From contig OY282354.1 of NCBI GenBank assembly GCA_958295485.1, positions 496,001 to 560,000 on the forward strand: a stretch of DNA of 64,000 nucleotides, read 5' to 3'. The translations under genes and the position numbers were made by a program. Below, one piece after another: positions 15,886 to 25,175 of the stretch (its first letter is position 1; every line of letters begins with the position of its first letter). Source of the DNA: an uncultured Gammaproteobacteria bacterium. Its GTDB lineage: Bacteria > Pseudomonadota > Gammaproteobacteria > Eutrophobiales > Eutrophobiaceae. A model generated the notes under the pieces. That model worked only from the letters and a program-made list of their open reading frames with translations, searched no databases and was not told the origin of the DNA.

Positions 15886-16530
15886 TCAGGGGCGCCAATC
15901 CAAAAAATTTCTTAATAAGGTCAGTCCGGCACGCTGGCTTTTTTCCGGATGGAATTGCGTTGCAAACAGGTTGTCGCAGGCCGTGGCGGAAGCAAAGTCG
16001 ATTAAATAATTCGTGATGCCGGCGCAATCGTCCCGGCGGTCTGGTTGCGCGTAATAACTGTGGACGAAATAAAACCGCTCACCCGGTTTAATGCCTTTCC
16101 ATAGCGGGTGCGGTGTTATTTGTCTGACATTATTCCAACCCATGTGGGGAATTTTGTACACGGCGCCGTTTTCGGTTTGAGCGGCTGCGGGGAATTTGAG
16201 GACTTTCCCCGGGATCACGCCCAGACCCTTGACGCCGCCGTCCTCCTCGCTGAAATCCATCAGGGTTTGCAAGCCCATACAGATCCCCAGGAAGGGCTTG
16301 GTTCGAATACACTCCTTGAGTAACCCTGAAAAGCCCTTGCTGATCAGGGTCTGCATACATTGACCCATGGCGCCCTGTCCCGGAAAGACGATACGGTCGG
16401 CAGCCATGATCTCGGCATTATCATCACTGACCGTGACGCGATACTCAGCGTCGGCAACGTATTCGAGCGCCTTCGCCACGGAATGCAAGTTCCCGGAACC
16501 ATAGTCCAATATAACAACGGATTCCATCAT
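15886..16530 (-). CDS. hisH: Imidazole glycerol phosphate synthase glutaminase subunit
   Basis: A 214-residue class I glutamine amidotransferase supplying ammonia to HisF in histidine synthesis. Start: VVILDYGSGNLHSVAKALE. The nucleophile C84 sits in LGICMGLQTLMD; the His-Glu pair is in ATQFHPEKSQ near residue 193. PHMGWNNV and YFVHSYYA are also conserved. It follows hisB on the same strand with an 82-base gap. hisA and hisF, which often follow, are not here; downstream is the convergent HU gene. Confidence 0.96.
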   Translation of the reverse strand: MMESVVILDYGSGNLHSVAKALEYVADAEYRVTVSDDNAEIMAADRIVFPGQGAMGQCMQTLISKGFSGLLKECIRTKPFLGICMGLQTLMDFSEEDGGVKGLGVIPGKVLKFPAAAQTENGAVYKIPHMGWNNVRQITPHPLWKGIKPGERFYFVHSYYAQPDRRDDCAGITNYLIDFASATACDNLFATQFHPEKSQRAGLTLLRNFLDWRP

Positions 16531-16612
16531 GTTTTGCCCGTGCGGTTACAAGGTAGCCGGATTATGAGAAGTACAATGTCGTATTGCGCTTTGCTCGTGC
16601 GATTACAGGGGG

Positions 16613-17209
16613 TTAAAGACTGCCCTTGGTCGACGGCAGAATCCCAGCCATGCGCGGGTCCAATTCCACGGCGGCGCGCAAGGCCTGCCCGAATGCCTTG
16701 AAAATCGTCTCCGCGATATGGTGCGAGTTTTTCCCGCGGATATTATCAATGTGCAAAGTAACCATGGCGTGATTGACAAACCCCTGGAAAAACTCCCGCA
16801 GCAAATCAACGTCGAATTCACCCACCCTGGCCCGGGGATATTCAACAAAATATACCAGGCCGGGTCTACCCGATAAATCCAGGACAACCCGGGAGAGCGC
16901 CTCATCCAACGGCACGTAAGCCTGCCCATAACGCCGAATCCCCTGCTTGTCGCCAACCGCCTGCTTGAACGCCTGCCCCAATGTTATACCGACGTCTTCA
17001 ACGGTATGATGCGCATCGATAGCCAGGTCCCCCTGCGCCCTGATGCCCAAATCAAACATGCCATGCCGGGCAACCTGGTCGAGCATGTGTTCAAGAAAGG
17101 GTACGCCAACCTGCAAATCGGCGACCCCCTTGCCATCCAGGTCCAAATTCACTGATATTTCCGTTTCTTTTGTTGACCTGTCAACCGAGACCTTTCTTTC
17201 ATTACCCAT
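16613..17209 (-). CDS. hisB: Imidazoleglycerol-phosphate dehydratase
   Basis: A 198-residue monofunctional IGP dehydratase. It shows the two metal-binding histidine motifs ([20 protein letters not shown] and [16 protein letters not shown] in the first half; [15 protein letters not shown] in the second) and [26 protein letters not shown]. The start is placed at [18 protein letters not shown] (17209), which gives the usual length; the open frame upstream is not conserved. No phosphatase domain is fused, unlike enterobacterial HisB. It is upstream of hisH. Confidence 0.95.
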   Translation of the reverse strand: MGNERKVSVDRSTKETEISVNLDLDGKGVADLQVGVPFLEHMLDQVARHGMFDLGIRAQGDLAIDAHHTVEDVGITLGQAFKQAVGDKQGIRRYGQAYVPLDEALSRVVLDLSGRPGLVYFVEYPRARVGEFDVDLLREFFQGFVNHAMVTLHIDNIRGKNSHHIAETIFKAFGQALRAAVELDPRMAGILPSTKGSL

Positions 17210-17298
17210 CTGACTTTCCCATAGATTTCTTGACCATTTCCCCCTAATATACAAGATAAACGCGCAGCATACATGGTAAAAATACTCAGAAAAACAAA

Positions 17299-17664
17299 TT
17301 GTCCAGGCAATTCGGGAGCTTGACGAATCGCTTTGATCTGCGGTTCCAGCACACCGCTTACGACCTCGATCGCGACTCGGGAGACGGCCTGACGCTCAGC
17401 TCACCCAGGATCCATCACGAGTTCGACATTGAGTCCGGGTTAGCATCGCTGGCGAAGGAAATCCGGTCGCGCGACATCCGTTCGATCGCTATCCCGGCGC
17501 TCGGTAGCGGTCTTGGTGGCTTGGACTGGCCGGAGGTGCGAACCCTCATGCAAGCAACTCTGGAAAAATTAGATGACGTGAAGGTCGTCATATTCGAGCC
17601 GGGCGGCGGGATGGGACCGTTGTGCGGAGCACTGGAGAAGGAGACACAGAGAGCTACCGGATGA
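17299..17664 (+). pseudogene. Truncated DarG-like macro domain
   Basis: The recognisable portion (about 17415-17640) encodes FDIESGLASLAKEIRSRDIRSIAIPALGSGLGGLDWPEVR followed by VKVVIFEPGGGMGP. This is the C-terminal half of a macro domain close to that of DarG antitoxins, with the ligand-binding loop GSGLGGLDW. The N-terminal half, which carries the other binding loops, is missing. The 40 codons upstream are unrelated, and the frame opens only at a TTG. It is probably a broken gene left by the arrival of the island that follows. It ends 19 bases before the DUF262 gene. Confidence 0.65.
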
Positions 17665-17683
17665 GATTGGGGGAGGTAGGCCA

Positions 17684-19546
17684 ATGAAAGAGATCCGCGG
17701 GGACGCAAAGAGTATCCGAAAATTACTCGGCGACTCCAAGTTCGCCATCGATTACTATCAGCGGGAATACCGCTGGGAAACAAAGCAGGTGATCGAACTC
17801 CTTAACGATCTTTGCAACGAATTTCTGGAGCACCACAAACCCGACAACGAGCGTAGCGCGGTTGAAGGCTATGGTCATTACTTCCTTGGTTCCATCATCA
17901 TCAGCGACAAGGACGGCCGGAAGTTCATCATTGACGGTCAGCAGCGCCTGACTTCTCTGACACTTCTGTTTATCTACATATACCGTCAACTCAAGAATGA
18001 TGGGCAGAAGGGTCAACTGACCCGCCTCATTTTCTCACAGAAGTACGGCAAGCATTCATTTAACCTCGAAGTGGACGAGCGTACCGCCTGCATGGAAGCG
18101 CTTTTCAACGGGCAGCCTTTTGAGGAGGGCGCCTTGCCGGAATCAGTCGTCAATATCCTGGGGCGCTATCAAGACATTGAGGAACACTTACCGGGCGCGC
18201 TTGCCTACAACGATGGTACTGATGATTTCGAAAAAGCATTGCTCTACTTTTCCGATTGGCTTATTGATAACGTCTATCTGGTCGAGATTACCGCTTATTC
18301 AGACGCTGACGCCTACACCATTTTCGAGACAATGAACGACCGCGGGCTCTCACTGACGCCCACAGATATGCTCAAGGGCTACCTGCTTGCCAATATCACC
18401 GACACTGACCGCCGCAATTCCGCCAGCCGTGCTTGGCGCGACCGCGTTACCGCGCTTCGGAACGTTGGTAAGGACGAAGATGCAGACGCTATCAAAGGTT
18501 GGCTGCGTGGCCAGTACGCAGAGACCATTCGCGAGCGTAAGAGCGGCGCCAAGCCCGGTGATTTCGACCTGATCGGCACCGAATTCCACCGCTGGGTCCG
18601 TGATCACGAGAAGGAACCACTAGGCCTTAATGACAGTACCGCTTTCAGCCGCTTCATTGAAGAAGACTTCGTCTTCTACGGGAGCTGGTATGAGCGTATC
18701 CGCCAAGCAGCGGAGAAACTTACCGAAGGGCTCGAAGCGATTTATTACAATGCTCGGAACAACTTCACACTCCAATATCCAGTGTTGCTGGCTCCGTTGG
18801 TTCGGACCGACAGAGAGGACAAAATTATCAGCAAGTTGCGCATCGTCGCCGCTTTTCTCGACATCTTGATTGCACGCCGCATCTGGAACTGGAAGTCAAC
18901 CAGTTATTCGACAATGCAGTACAATATGTTTCGGTTGGTAATTCTAGATATCCGAGGTAAATCGCCTGACGAACTGATCGATACTCTTACAAGACGCCTC
19001 GAAGCCGAGGAGGAAACCTTCGCTTCCAACGAGCATTTCTGCTTGCATGGTCAGAACGGCCCCCAGGTTCACCGCTTGTTGGCACGAATGACCGACTTCG
19101 TGGAGACTAACTCTGGCAGCCAGTCACGCTACCCCGAGTACATCCAGCGCAGTGGCTCAAGGAGCTACGAGATAGAGCACATCTGGGCCGACCACTTCGA
19201 ACGTCACGAGGACGAGTTTAATCACCAGGCGGATTTTGCCGAGTATCGCAACCGAATAGGCGGGCTACTGCTTCTGCCCAAGAGCTTTAACGCCAGCTAC
19301 GGTGATAAGCCATACAAAGATAAGCGCGAGCACTACTTCGGTCACAACCTGCTCGCTCAGAGCTTGTATGAGAGGGCTTACGAGAGCAACCCCGGCTTCA
19401 AGCGTTTCAGGGAGGAGACCGGGCTGGTTTTCCAACCGCACGTCGAGTTCAAAAAGGCTGACATGGACGCCAGACAGGGTCTCTACCAAAAACTCGCCGA
19501 GCAAATTTGGAACCCGGATATTCTACGGCGCGAAGCAGAAGCATGA
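17684..19546 (+). CDS. DUF262/DUF1524 protein, GmrSD type IV restriction-like
   Basis: A 620-residue protein with an N-terminal DUF262 (ParB/GmrS-like) domain: IDYYQREYRWETKQVIELLNDL (residues 22-43) and FIIDGQQRLTSLTLL with the DGQQR nucleotide-binding motif (84-88). The C-terminal DUF1524 part is an HNH-like (GmrD) domain: SYEIEHIWADHFERH near 494-508 and RNRIGGLLLLPKSFNASYGDKPYKDKREHYF. Fused GmrSD enzymes cut modified phage DNA in an NTP-dependent way. Here the usual EH-x-x-P motif reads EHIWAD. GGAGG precedes the ATG. The gene is upstream of the Ubl operon on the same strand and likely part of one defence island. Confidence 0.85.
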   Translation: MKEIRGDAKSIRKLLGDSKFAIDYYQREYRWETKQVIELLNDLCNEFLEHHKPDNERSAVEGYGHYFLGSIIISDKDGRKFIIDGQQRLTSLTLLFIYIYRQLKNDGQKGQLTRLIFSQKYGKHSFNLEVDERTACMEALFNGQPFEEGALPESVVNILGRYQDIEEHLPGALAYNDGTDDFEKALLYFSDWLIDNVYLVEITAYSDADAYTIFETMNDRGLSLTPTDMLKGYLLANITDTDRRNSASRAWRDRVTALRNVGKDEDADAIKGWLRGQYAETIRERKSGAKPGDFDLIGTEFHRWVRDHEKEPLGLNDSTAFSRFIEEDFVFYGSWYERIRQAAEKLTEGLEAIYYNARNNFTLQYPVLLAPLVRTDREDKIISKLRIVAAFLDILIARRIWNWKSTSYSTMQYNMFRLVILDIRGKSPDELIDTLTRRLEAEEETFASNEHFCLHGQNGPQVHRLLARMTDFVETNSGSQSRYPEYIQRSGSRSYEIEHIWADHFERHEDEFNHQADFAEYRNRIGGLLLLPKSFNASYGDKPYKDKREHYFGHNLLAQSLYERAYESNPGFKRFREETGLVFQPHVEFKKADMDARQGLYQKLAEQIWNPDILRREAEA

Positions 19547-19593
19547 TCCTTGTCGATAGCGCTGGCTTGGCCGCTTCCGCGGCATTCTTGTCC

Positions 19594-19622
19594 TTGACAC
19601 ACTGAATCGCACTCACTAAAGT
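19594..19622 (+). promoter_or_regulatory. Putative promoter for the Ubl operon
   Basis: A consensus TTGACA (19594-19599) is followed after 17 bases by TAAAGT (19617-19622), about 70 bases before the Ubl start. A perfect AGGAGG (19679-19684) lies six bases before that ATG. Together they suggest the Ubl-E2-E1 operon has its own promoter, separate from the DUF262 gene. Confidence 0.55.
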
Positions 19623-19690
19623 TACCCATCAAAGTATATTGATGTGAATTATTTCTGTGTCTTGGCATAGTTGACATCAGGAGGCATAAA

Positions 19691-19999
19691 ATGGCCGAAA
19701 AGGATGAAAAAGCAGAAAAAACCGAAGCAGGCGGAAAAAACCATCCGGACGACAACAACAAGGATGAGAATCATTCTTTCAAGTTCAAAGTAAACGGCGT
19801 CGAAATCAGCACCCCTCACCAGAAACTTGTTTCACATGATGTTTTGGAACTTGCCGAGAAGAAGGGAGCTATTCCTCGCAAGCCGGAGGATTATGTTCTG
19901 CAGGGCGACAAGGGCCAGTATGGGTGGGATGATGGGGTCGACCTGGAGGAAGATAATTTATTCATTACGATTCCCACGGGTTCTACGCCAGTGGCATAA
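19691..19999 (+). CDS. Ubiquitin-like (multiubiquitin-type) protein
   Basis: A 102-residue protein. The first ~30 residues are extremely charged (runs of Lys, Glu, Asp), then comes one beta-grasp domain: FKFKVNGVEISTPHQKLVSHDVLELAEKKG, EDYVLQGDKGQYGWDDGVDLEEDNLFITIP. This pattern (a V-N-G-x-x strand, an ELA helix, an acidic turn and a final FITIP strand) matches the prokaryotic multiubiquitin domain family. There is one copy only. The C-terminus is GSTPVA, not Gly-Gly, so activation would need trimming or a different chemistry. It begins the operon with E2-like and JAB-E1 genes, 11 bases before the E2-like gene. Confidence 0.8.
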   Translation: MAEKDEKAEKTEAGGKNHPDDNNKDENHSFKFKVNGVEISTPHQKLVSHDVLELAEKKGAIPRKPEDYVLQGDKGQYGWDDGVDLEEDNLFITIPTGSTPVA

Positions 20000-20010
20000 T
20001 CATTCCTGAA

Positions 20011-20388
20011 ATGTTCGACAATGCCGACCGGATAAAAGCTGAGTTGGAATCCTTGGGTTATGGAACATTGGTGTTTGATAGCTCACACGGAAAAGTGGTT
20101 TCTTTTCTCTACACAGTCGAGTCCGGTTCCTACAAAAACCAACGAATCAGGCTGGGTCTTAGCTTCCAGGGAAGCGAGCAATATCCTGAGTACCCCCCTC
20201 ATTGGATTCATTTGACGCCTCCGATTAACGACGGGAAAGGTGGCGCGGTTGAAAGATATGTCGATGCGAAGGGGCAAGAATGGGTTACAATAAGCAGACC
20301 TCCGGGAGATATGTGGGATCAATTGCCGACAAAACACATGTACGCCTACCTGAACGAACACCTGCGACGCTTCTGGAATAATATATGA
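20011..20388 (+). CDS. E2-like protein lacking cysteine
   Basis: A 125-residue protein with the order expected of a prokaryotic E2/UBC fold: an N-terminal helix (ADRIKAELESLGYG), strands (VSFLYTVESGSYKNQRIRLGLSFQ), the YPEYPPHWIHLTPP turn that resembles the E2 Y-P-x-x-PP segment, and a C-terminal helix (MYAYLNEHLRRFW). The whole predicted protein contains no cysteine, so it cannot form the classical thioester. A conserved-looking His is in PPHWIHL. It may be a structural or scaffold E2, or use another nucleophile. It overlaps the JAB-E1 gene by four bases (ATGA). The fold call is by pattern and by neighbours. Confidence 0.72.
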   Translation: MFDNADRIKAELESLGYGTLVFDSSHGKVVSFLYTVESGSYKNQRIRLGLSFQGSEQYPEYPPHWIHLTPPINDGKGGAVERYVDAKGQEWVTISRPPGDMWDQLPTKHMYAYLNEHLRRFWNNI

Positions 20389-21857
20389 GTTTTGAGGTCG
20401 TTTTTACCGCGCAAGCAGATTCGACCTCCAGCAAGCATTTGTTGCAACATTATCGGCACGACAAACTTCAGGAAGATCTTTGTTTCGCCTTGTGGCGTCC
20501 GTCCACAGGGCAGTTACGCCGCGCCGCGTTGATAGACGAAATCATTCTGCCAAAAAATGGCGAACGAACCCTGCACGGTAACGCCGGTTTTGAGCCTGGC
20601 TACCTTGCGCGGGCAATAAAAACAGCACGTGAAAAGGAAGCAGGCTTGGCTTTTATGCACAGCCATCCAAGTCCTGGTTGGCAAGGAATGAGCGTTGCTG
20701 ACGTCGAAGCAGAACGGGATGTTTTAGCGTATCCTGCCGGCGCCACGGGCTTGCCGCTAGTAGGCTTGACAATCGGTACAGATGGCTATTGGAGCGCACG
20801 CTTTTGGGAAAGAGACGACGGAGAAATGCGTCGCCACTGGTGTGAGAAAGTCCGTGTTATCGGACCGCAGTCCTGTAAGATTTACTTTAACGACAATATC
20901 GTGCCACCACCATTGCGGAAAAATGTGCTCAGGCGCACTTTTGACACGTGGGGACATGAATCGCAAAGTACAATCTCGCGTTTGAAAGTCGGTATTGTCG
21001 GACTTGGCAGTGTGGGCTGTATCGTCGCTGAGGCCGTGGCTCGAATTGGAACGGCACGAGTTACCTTGATCGACCCTGATAAAGTCGAAGAGCACAATCT
21101 CGACCGTTTACTTTACGGTACGGTAAAAGACATCGGAAAATTAAAGGTCGATCTGGCAGCGCAAGCGATACGACGCAATGCCACCGCTGAAAAAATCCAA
21201 TTAACTGTTTTGCCAGTCTCGATTCACGAGGAAGCGGCTTATAAAGCCGCGCTGGATTGCGACATGCTTTTCAGTTGCGTTGACCGACCGGTTCCCCGCG
21301 ATGTCTTAAATTATATCGCACAAGCGCATTTGATTCCGGTTATCGACGGCGGAATTGCGGTAGAAACAGACAGTCGCCAAGACAACCTGTTTTCAGCGCA
21401 CTGGCGTGCGCACATCGTCACGCCTTATCATCAATGCCTGCGTTGCAGCAAACAATACAATTCGAGCATGGTGGTAATGGAATTGGACGGGTCGCTCGAC
21501 GACCCGTCTTATATCAGTAATTTGCCTCCTGAACAACGAAGAGGTAATCAGAATGTATTTCCGTTTAGTTTAAGCGTTGCCGGGATGGAGGTGAATTTGA
21601 TGCTCCGTTACCTGCTCGCCGCTGATTGGTGGCCGTTGGTGCGGCAACAAGATTACCAATTTGTGACTGCTGAAACTTACATCATCAATAACGAATGTCA
21701 CCCCAACTGCTCTTTTCGACAGCGCCGCGCGCAAGGTGATACAGAAAACCCATCCTATTTGATAGAAGAAAAATACACGGAACCACCAGAATCCGGATGG
21801 CGCAGGGCTTGGCAGTCCTTTATCAAGATTTTCGATAAGGTATTTTGGAAAACCTGA
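20385..21857 (+). CDS. JAB protease-E1 (ThiF) fusion
   Basis: A 490-residue fusion. The N-terminal JAB/JAMM metalloprotease domain has the complete signature: E near residue 51 (LIDEIIL) and H92-S-H94 followed by seven residues and S-x-x-D (HSHPSPGWQGMSVAD). The C-terminal E1-like adenylating domain has KVGIVGLGSVGC (GxGxxG near 206), VTLIDPDKVEEHNLDRLLYG and IPVIDGG. Zinc-type cysteine pairs occur as CLRC and CHPNC. Such proteins both process a ubiquitin-like precursor and adenylate it. Gene order Ubl-E2-E1 supports this. The end overlaps the convergent DUF2971 gene by 35 bases. Confidence 0.88.
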   Translation: MSFEVVFTAQADSTSSKHLLQHYRHDKLQEDLCFALWRPSTGQLRRAALIDEIILPKNGERTLHGNAGFEPGYLARAIKTAREKEAGLAFMHSHPSPGWQGMSVADVEAERDVLAYPAGATGLPLVGLTIGTDGYWSARFWERDDGEMRRHWCEKVRVIGPQSCKIYFNDNIVPPPLRKNVLRRTFDTWGHESQSTISRLKVGIVGLGSVGCIVAEAVARIGTARVTLIDPDKVEEHNLDRLLYGTVKDIGKLKVDLAAQAIRRNATAEKIQLTVLPVSIHEEAAYKAALDCDMLFSCVDRPVPRDVLNYIAQAHLIPVIDGGIAVETDSRQDNLFSAHWRAHIVTPYHQCLRCSKQYNSSMVVMELDGSLDDPSYISNLPPEQRRGNQNVFPFSLSVAGMEVNLMLRYLLAADWWPLVRQQDYQFVTAETYIINNECHPNCSFRQRRAQGDTENPSYLIEEKYTEPPESGWRRAWQSFIKIFDKVFWKT

Positions 21858-22815
21858 TTTCAGGACCGGACAATCCTGCTTTTCGCATCAGGGATTCGAG
21901 GTAATAGCGTATATTGTAGGGATAGGGTACACACGGACCAAGCGTGATTGAGCTGCCGGTGATCAATATATTATTAGTCTTGAGGGCATCGTCCTCATAA
22001 TAGTGTCTTATACGCGCAGGAGAATTGTTTTGCCCCTGATCTTCAAAACAGATTTTGTCTTTATCGGCATCTGATTCGGGAATAACAAAACGACATTCTT
22101 TTTCATACTCGTACGCTTCGCTCTTATATAAATAGCGAATTCCTTCCAGAGATTTCCAAACGACCTCTGCCAGTTTTTCCTGGACATCTTTTCCAAGTGG
22201 ATGTTTGGAAATTTGCACCAACGGATCTAGAGAATCCAATACAGGCGACAGAAGTCCCGCAGTGTGTTTCACCTTATCAGAACCGTAAAGGACTTTTTTT
22301 AATTGATCCCTTGGGATAGGTAGTGATAATGAGCAACCTTCGCCTTCTTTCCCGTAGGTACGCCAAAACACGAGATTGTCACTCATATCTTTCTCATTTT
22401 TAGCATCGGGAATGATGAAAGAGGTGATATAAGCGTGAGGTAGATTCTTTTTGTTTAGCCAATCATATTTTTTCAACAGGATCAGATGGCGAACAAAATA
22501 ATTGCCCTCGTCCGGATCATTGAAATGTATAGAGTCGTATAGTCGCAACGTAGAAGTTGGAGCATTTTGGAGCATGGACACAAGAGCGGCAATACTCGTG
22601 TAGTGGATGACAAAATGCCCTTTCTCGTTTTCAGCCTCATCAAGCCTATGACGTTTTTCGATTTGGAGACACAGGCCTTCCAGCACATCCTTCAATGCCG
22701 GAACCACAATACCTGTTACGTACTCTAAAGGTAAATCGTGGTCCCGATCAAAGCGTTCCCGTCCTCCTTCTACAAACACTTTTAATTTTTCTACCTTCTC
22801 CTCTGTTTTTTCCAT
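21823..22815 (-). CDS. DUF2971 family protein
   Basis: A 330-residue protein. After a helical N-terminal region (about 60 residues, charged) comes the DUF2971 pattern: FVIHYTSIAALVSMLQ, LRLYDSIHFNDPDEGNYFVRHL (N-D-P), NLVFWRTYGKEGEGCSLSLPI and later YEKECRFVIPE. The function of the family is not established; members are frequent in defence islands. The gene is AT-richer than its neighbours, which suggests acquisition. It converges on and overlaps the JAB-E1 gene, and is divergent from hemF across a 159-bp spacer where both promoters must lie. Confidence 0.75.
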   Translation of the reverse strand: MEKTEEKVEKLKVFVEGGRERFDRDHDLPLEYVTGIVVPALKDVLEGLCLQIEKRHRLDEAENEKGHFVIHYTSIAALVSMLQNAPTSTLRLYDSIHFNDPDEGNYFVRHLILLKKYDWLNKKNLPHAYITSFIIPDAKNEKDMSDNLVFWRTYGKEGEGCSLSLPIPRDQLKKVLYGSDKVKHTAGLLSPVLDSLDPLVQISKHPLGKDVQEKLAEVVWKSLEGIRYLYKSEAYEYEKECRFVIPESDADKDKICFEDQGQNNSPARIRHYYEDDALKTNNILITGSSITLGPCVPYPYNIRYYLESLMRKAGLSGPEIRFSKIPYRKS

Positions 22816-22953
22816 TCCGTTACTCCTTTCGGTGCTTCAATTTACAATTTGTCCTGCCCATACTCTTATGTGATACCGTAAGATTAGGTATTACAATAAA
22901 AATCCGTGCCGATGAACCTTGGTATCATATCGCAACTGGAAGGTAAATGGTAA

Positions 22954-23892
<939 letters not shown>

Positions 23893-23931
23893 CAGGAGTC
23901 AAAATTTCATAAGGATAATTTTTCTACCTCC

Positions 23932-23953
23932 CACCCTCCCCTCAAGGAGGGTG
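23932..23953. repeat. Hairpin repeat after hemF
   Basis: CACCCTCC (23932-23939) pairs with GGAGGGTG (23946-23953) across six bases. It lies in the hemF-dtd convergent spacer (149 bp) and is followed by a TCATTCTGAG-type dispersed repeat near 23980. It could help terminate either gene but has no clean T-run. Confidence 0.5.
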
Positions 23954-24041
23954 TCGCCAAAGGGGTACGCGCGCTCTCGTCATTCTGAGCCGCCGGCGAA
24001 GCACCCATATCGAACAAGGGCATAGATTCTTCAATTCCCGG

Positions 24042-24479
24042 TTACACCTGTAGCCAGAAAGTGACCGGCCCGTCGTTCGTCAGGACTACCTGCATGTTGG
24101 CGCCGAAAGCGCCGGTATGTACATTCGTATAAGTCTTCGAGGCAAAGTCGACGAGTTGCTGGAATAATCGCCGTCCCATGTCAGGGGAGGCGGCTGAACT
24201 GAAACCCGGACGGGCGCCTTTGCGGGTATCCGCCGGCAACGTAAATTGTGGAACCAGCAATAGTCCCCCGTTGACATCAAGCAGGCTCAGGTTCATCTTT
24301 CCTTCGGCATCGGGAAAGATCCGATAATGGATTATTTTTTGTAACAGCCGTTCAGCGGCCTGCGGGTCATCCCGTTTTTCAATGCCTATGAGCGCGAGAA
24401 TGCCCCGTTCAATTTGCGCGATGATTTGCCCGTCGACCTCCACGCGGGCCTGGCTTACCCGTTGTATCAAACCGATCAT
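24042..24479 (-). CDS. dtd: D-aminoacyl-tRNA deacylase
   Basis: A 145-residue DTD. It begins [18 protein letters not shown] and contains the substrate-binding SQFT-type motif as [23 protein letters not shown] and the C-terminal GP-motif strand [26 protein letters not shown]. It hydrolyses D-amino acids from mischarged tRNA. The start overlaps the rpiA stop by four bases (ATGA), so the two are translationally coupled. Confidence 0.97.
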   Translation of the reverse strand: MIGLIQRVSQARVEVDGQIIAQIERGILALIGIEKRDDPQAAERLLQKIIHYRIFPDAEGKMNLSLLDVNGGLLLVPQFTLPADTRKGARPGFSSAASPDMGRRLFQQLVDFASKTYTNVHTGAFGANMQVVLTNDGPVTFWLQV

Positions 24480-25132
24480 GCCGTGAGCTTGATAACCTGA
24501 TTGTCATCGGCAATCAGCAACGCGTCGGCGCGGCGTTTGGCGAATAATCCATTGGTTACCACCCCGGTTATTTCATTGATTTTCTGCTCCAATTCAACCG
24601 GATTGATGATTGACAGGTTGTGGACATCAAGAATGACGTTGCCATTATCAGTGGTGAACCCTTGCCTTAAAACCGGTTGACCGCCTGACTTCAGCATTTC
24701 CCGGGCCACGTAACTTTGGGCCATGGGAATGACTTCAACCGGTAAAGGAAACGCGCCCAAAACGTCCACCATCTTCGTATCATCGACGATGCAGATAAAT
24801 CGGTCGCTGGCGGCAGCCGCGATTTTCTCACGGGTCAAAGCCCCGCCGCCGCCTTTTATAAGCTGCAAATGTCGAGTGGCTTCATCGGCGCCATCGATAT
24901 AAACGGGAAGTCCGTTCACGCTGTTCAAACTGAGCAGGGGTACGTTGCGCTGTTTTAATCGTTCTGCCGTTGCAACCGAACTGGCCACAGCCCCTTCAAT
25001 GCGGTGTTTGATTGCAGCCAGCTCATCTATGAAGCAGTTGACGGTGCTGCCGGTACCAACGCCGACGACCATATCGTCTTCCACGAACTCCATGGCGGCC
25101 TGTGCGACACGTTGTTTTTTGTCCTGGTTCAT
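24476..25132 (-). CDS. rpiA: Ribose-5-phosphate isomerase A
   Basis: A 218-residue RpiA interconverting ribose-5-phosphate and ribulose-5-phosphate. Motifs: [84 protein letters not shown] and [20 protein letters not shown]. Length is normal. It is divergent from ilvA across 43 bp and coupled to dtd downstream. Confidence 0.97.
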   Translation of the reverse strand: MNQDKKQRVAQAAMEFVEDDMVVGVGTGSTVNCFIDELAAIKHRIEGAVASSVATAERLKQRNVPLLSLNSVNGLPVYIDGADEATRHLQLIKGGGGALTREKIAAAASDRFICIVDDTKMVDVLGAFPLPVEVIPMAQSYVAREMLKSGGQPVLRQGFTTDNGNVILDVHNLSIINPVELEQKINEITGVVTNGLFAKRRADALLIADDNQVIKLTA

Positions 25133-25175
25133 TTGTAGAATCGCCCTTTAGCAGAAAGGATACAAGTGTTATCTT

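Noticed and set aside
19691-21857. CBASS type II operon
   Set aside because: E1 and JAB domains are present but no CD-NTase or effector gene is adjacent, and a separate Ubl is encoded.
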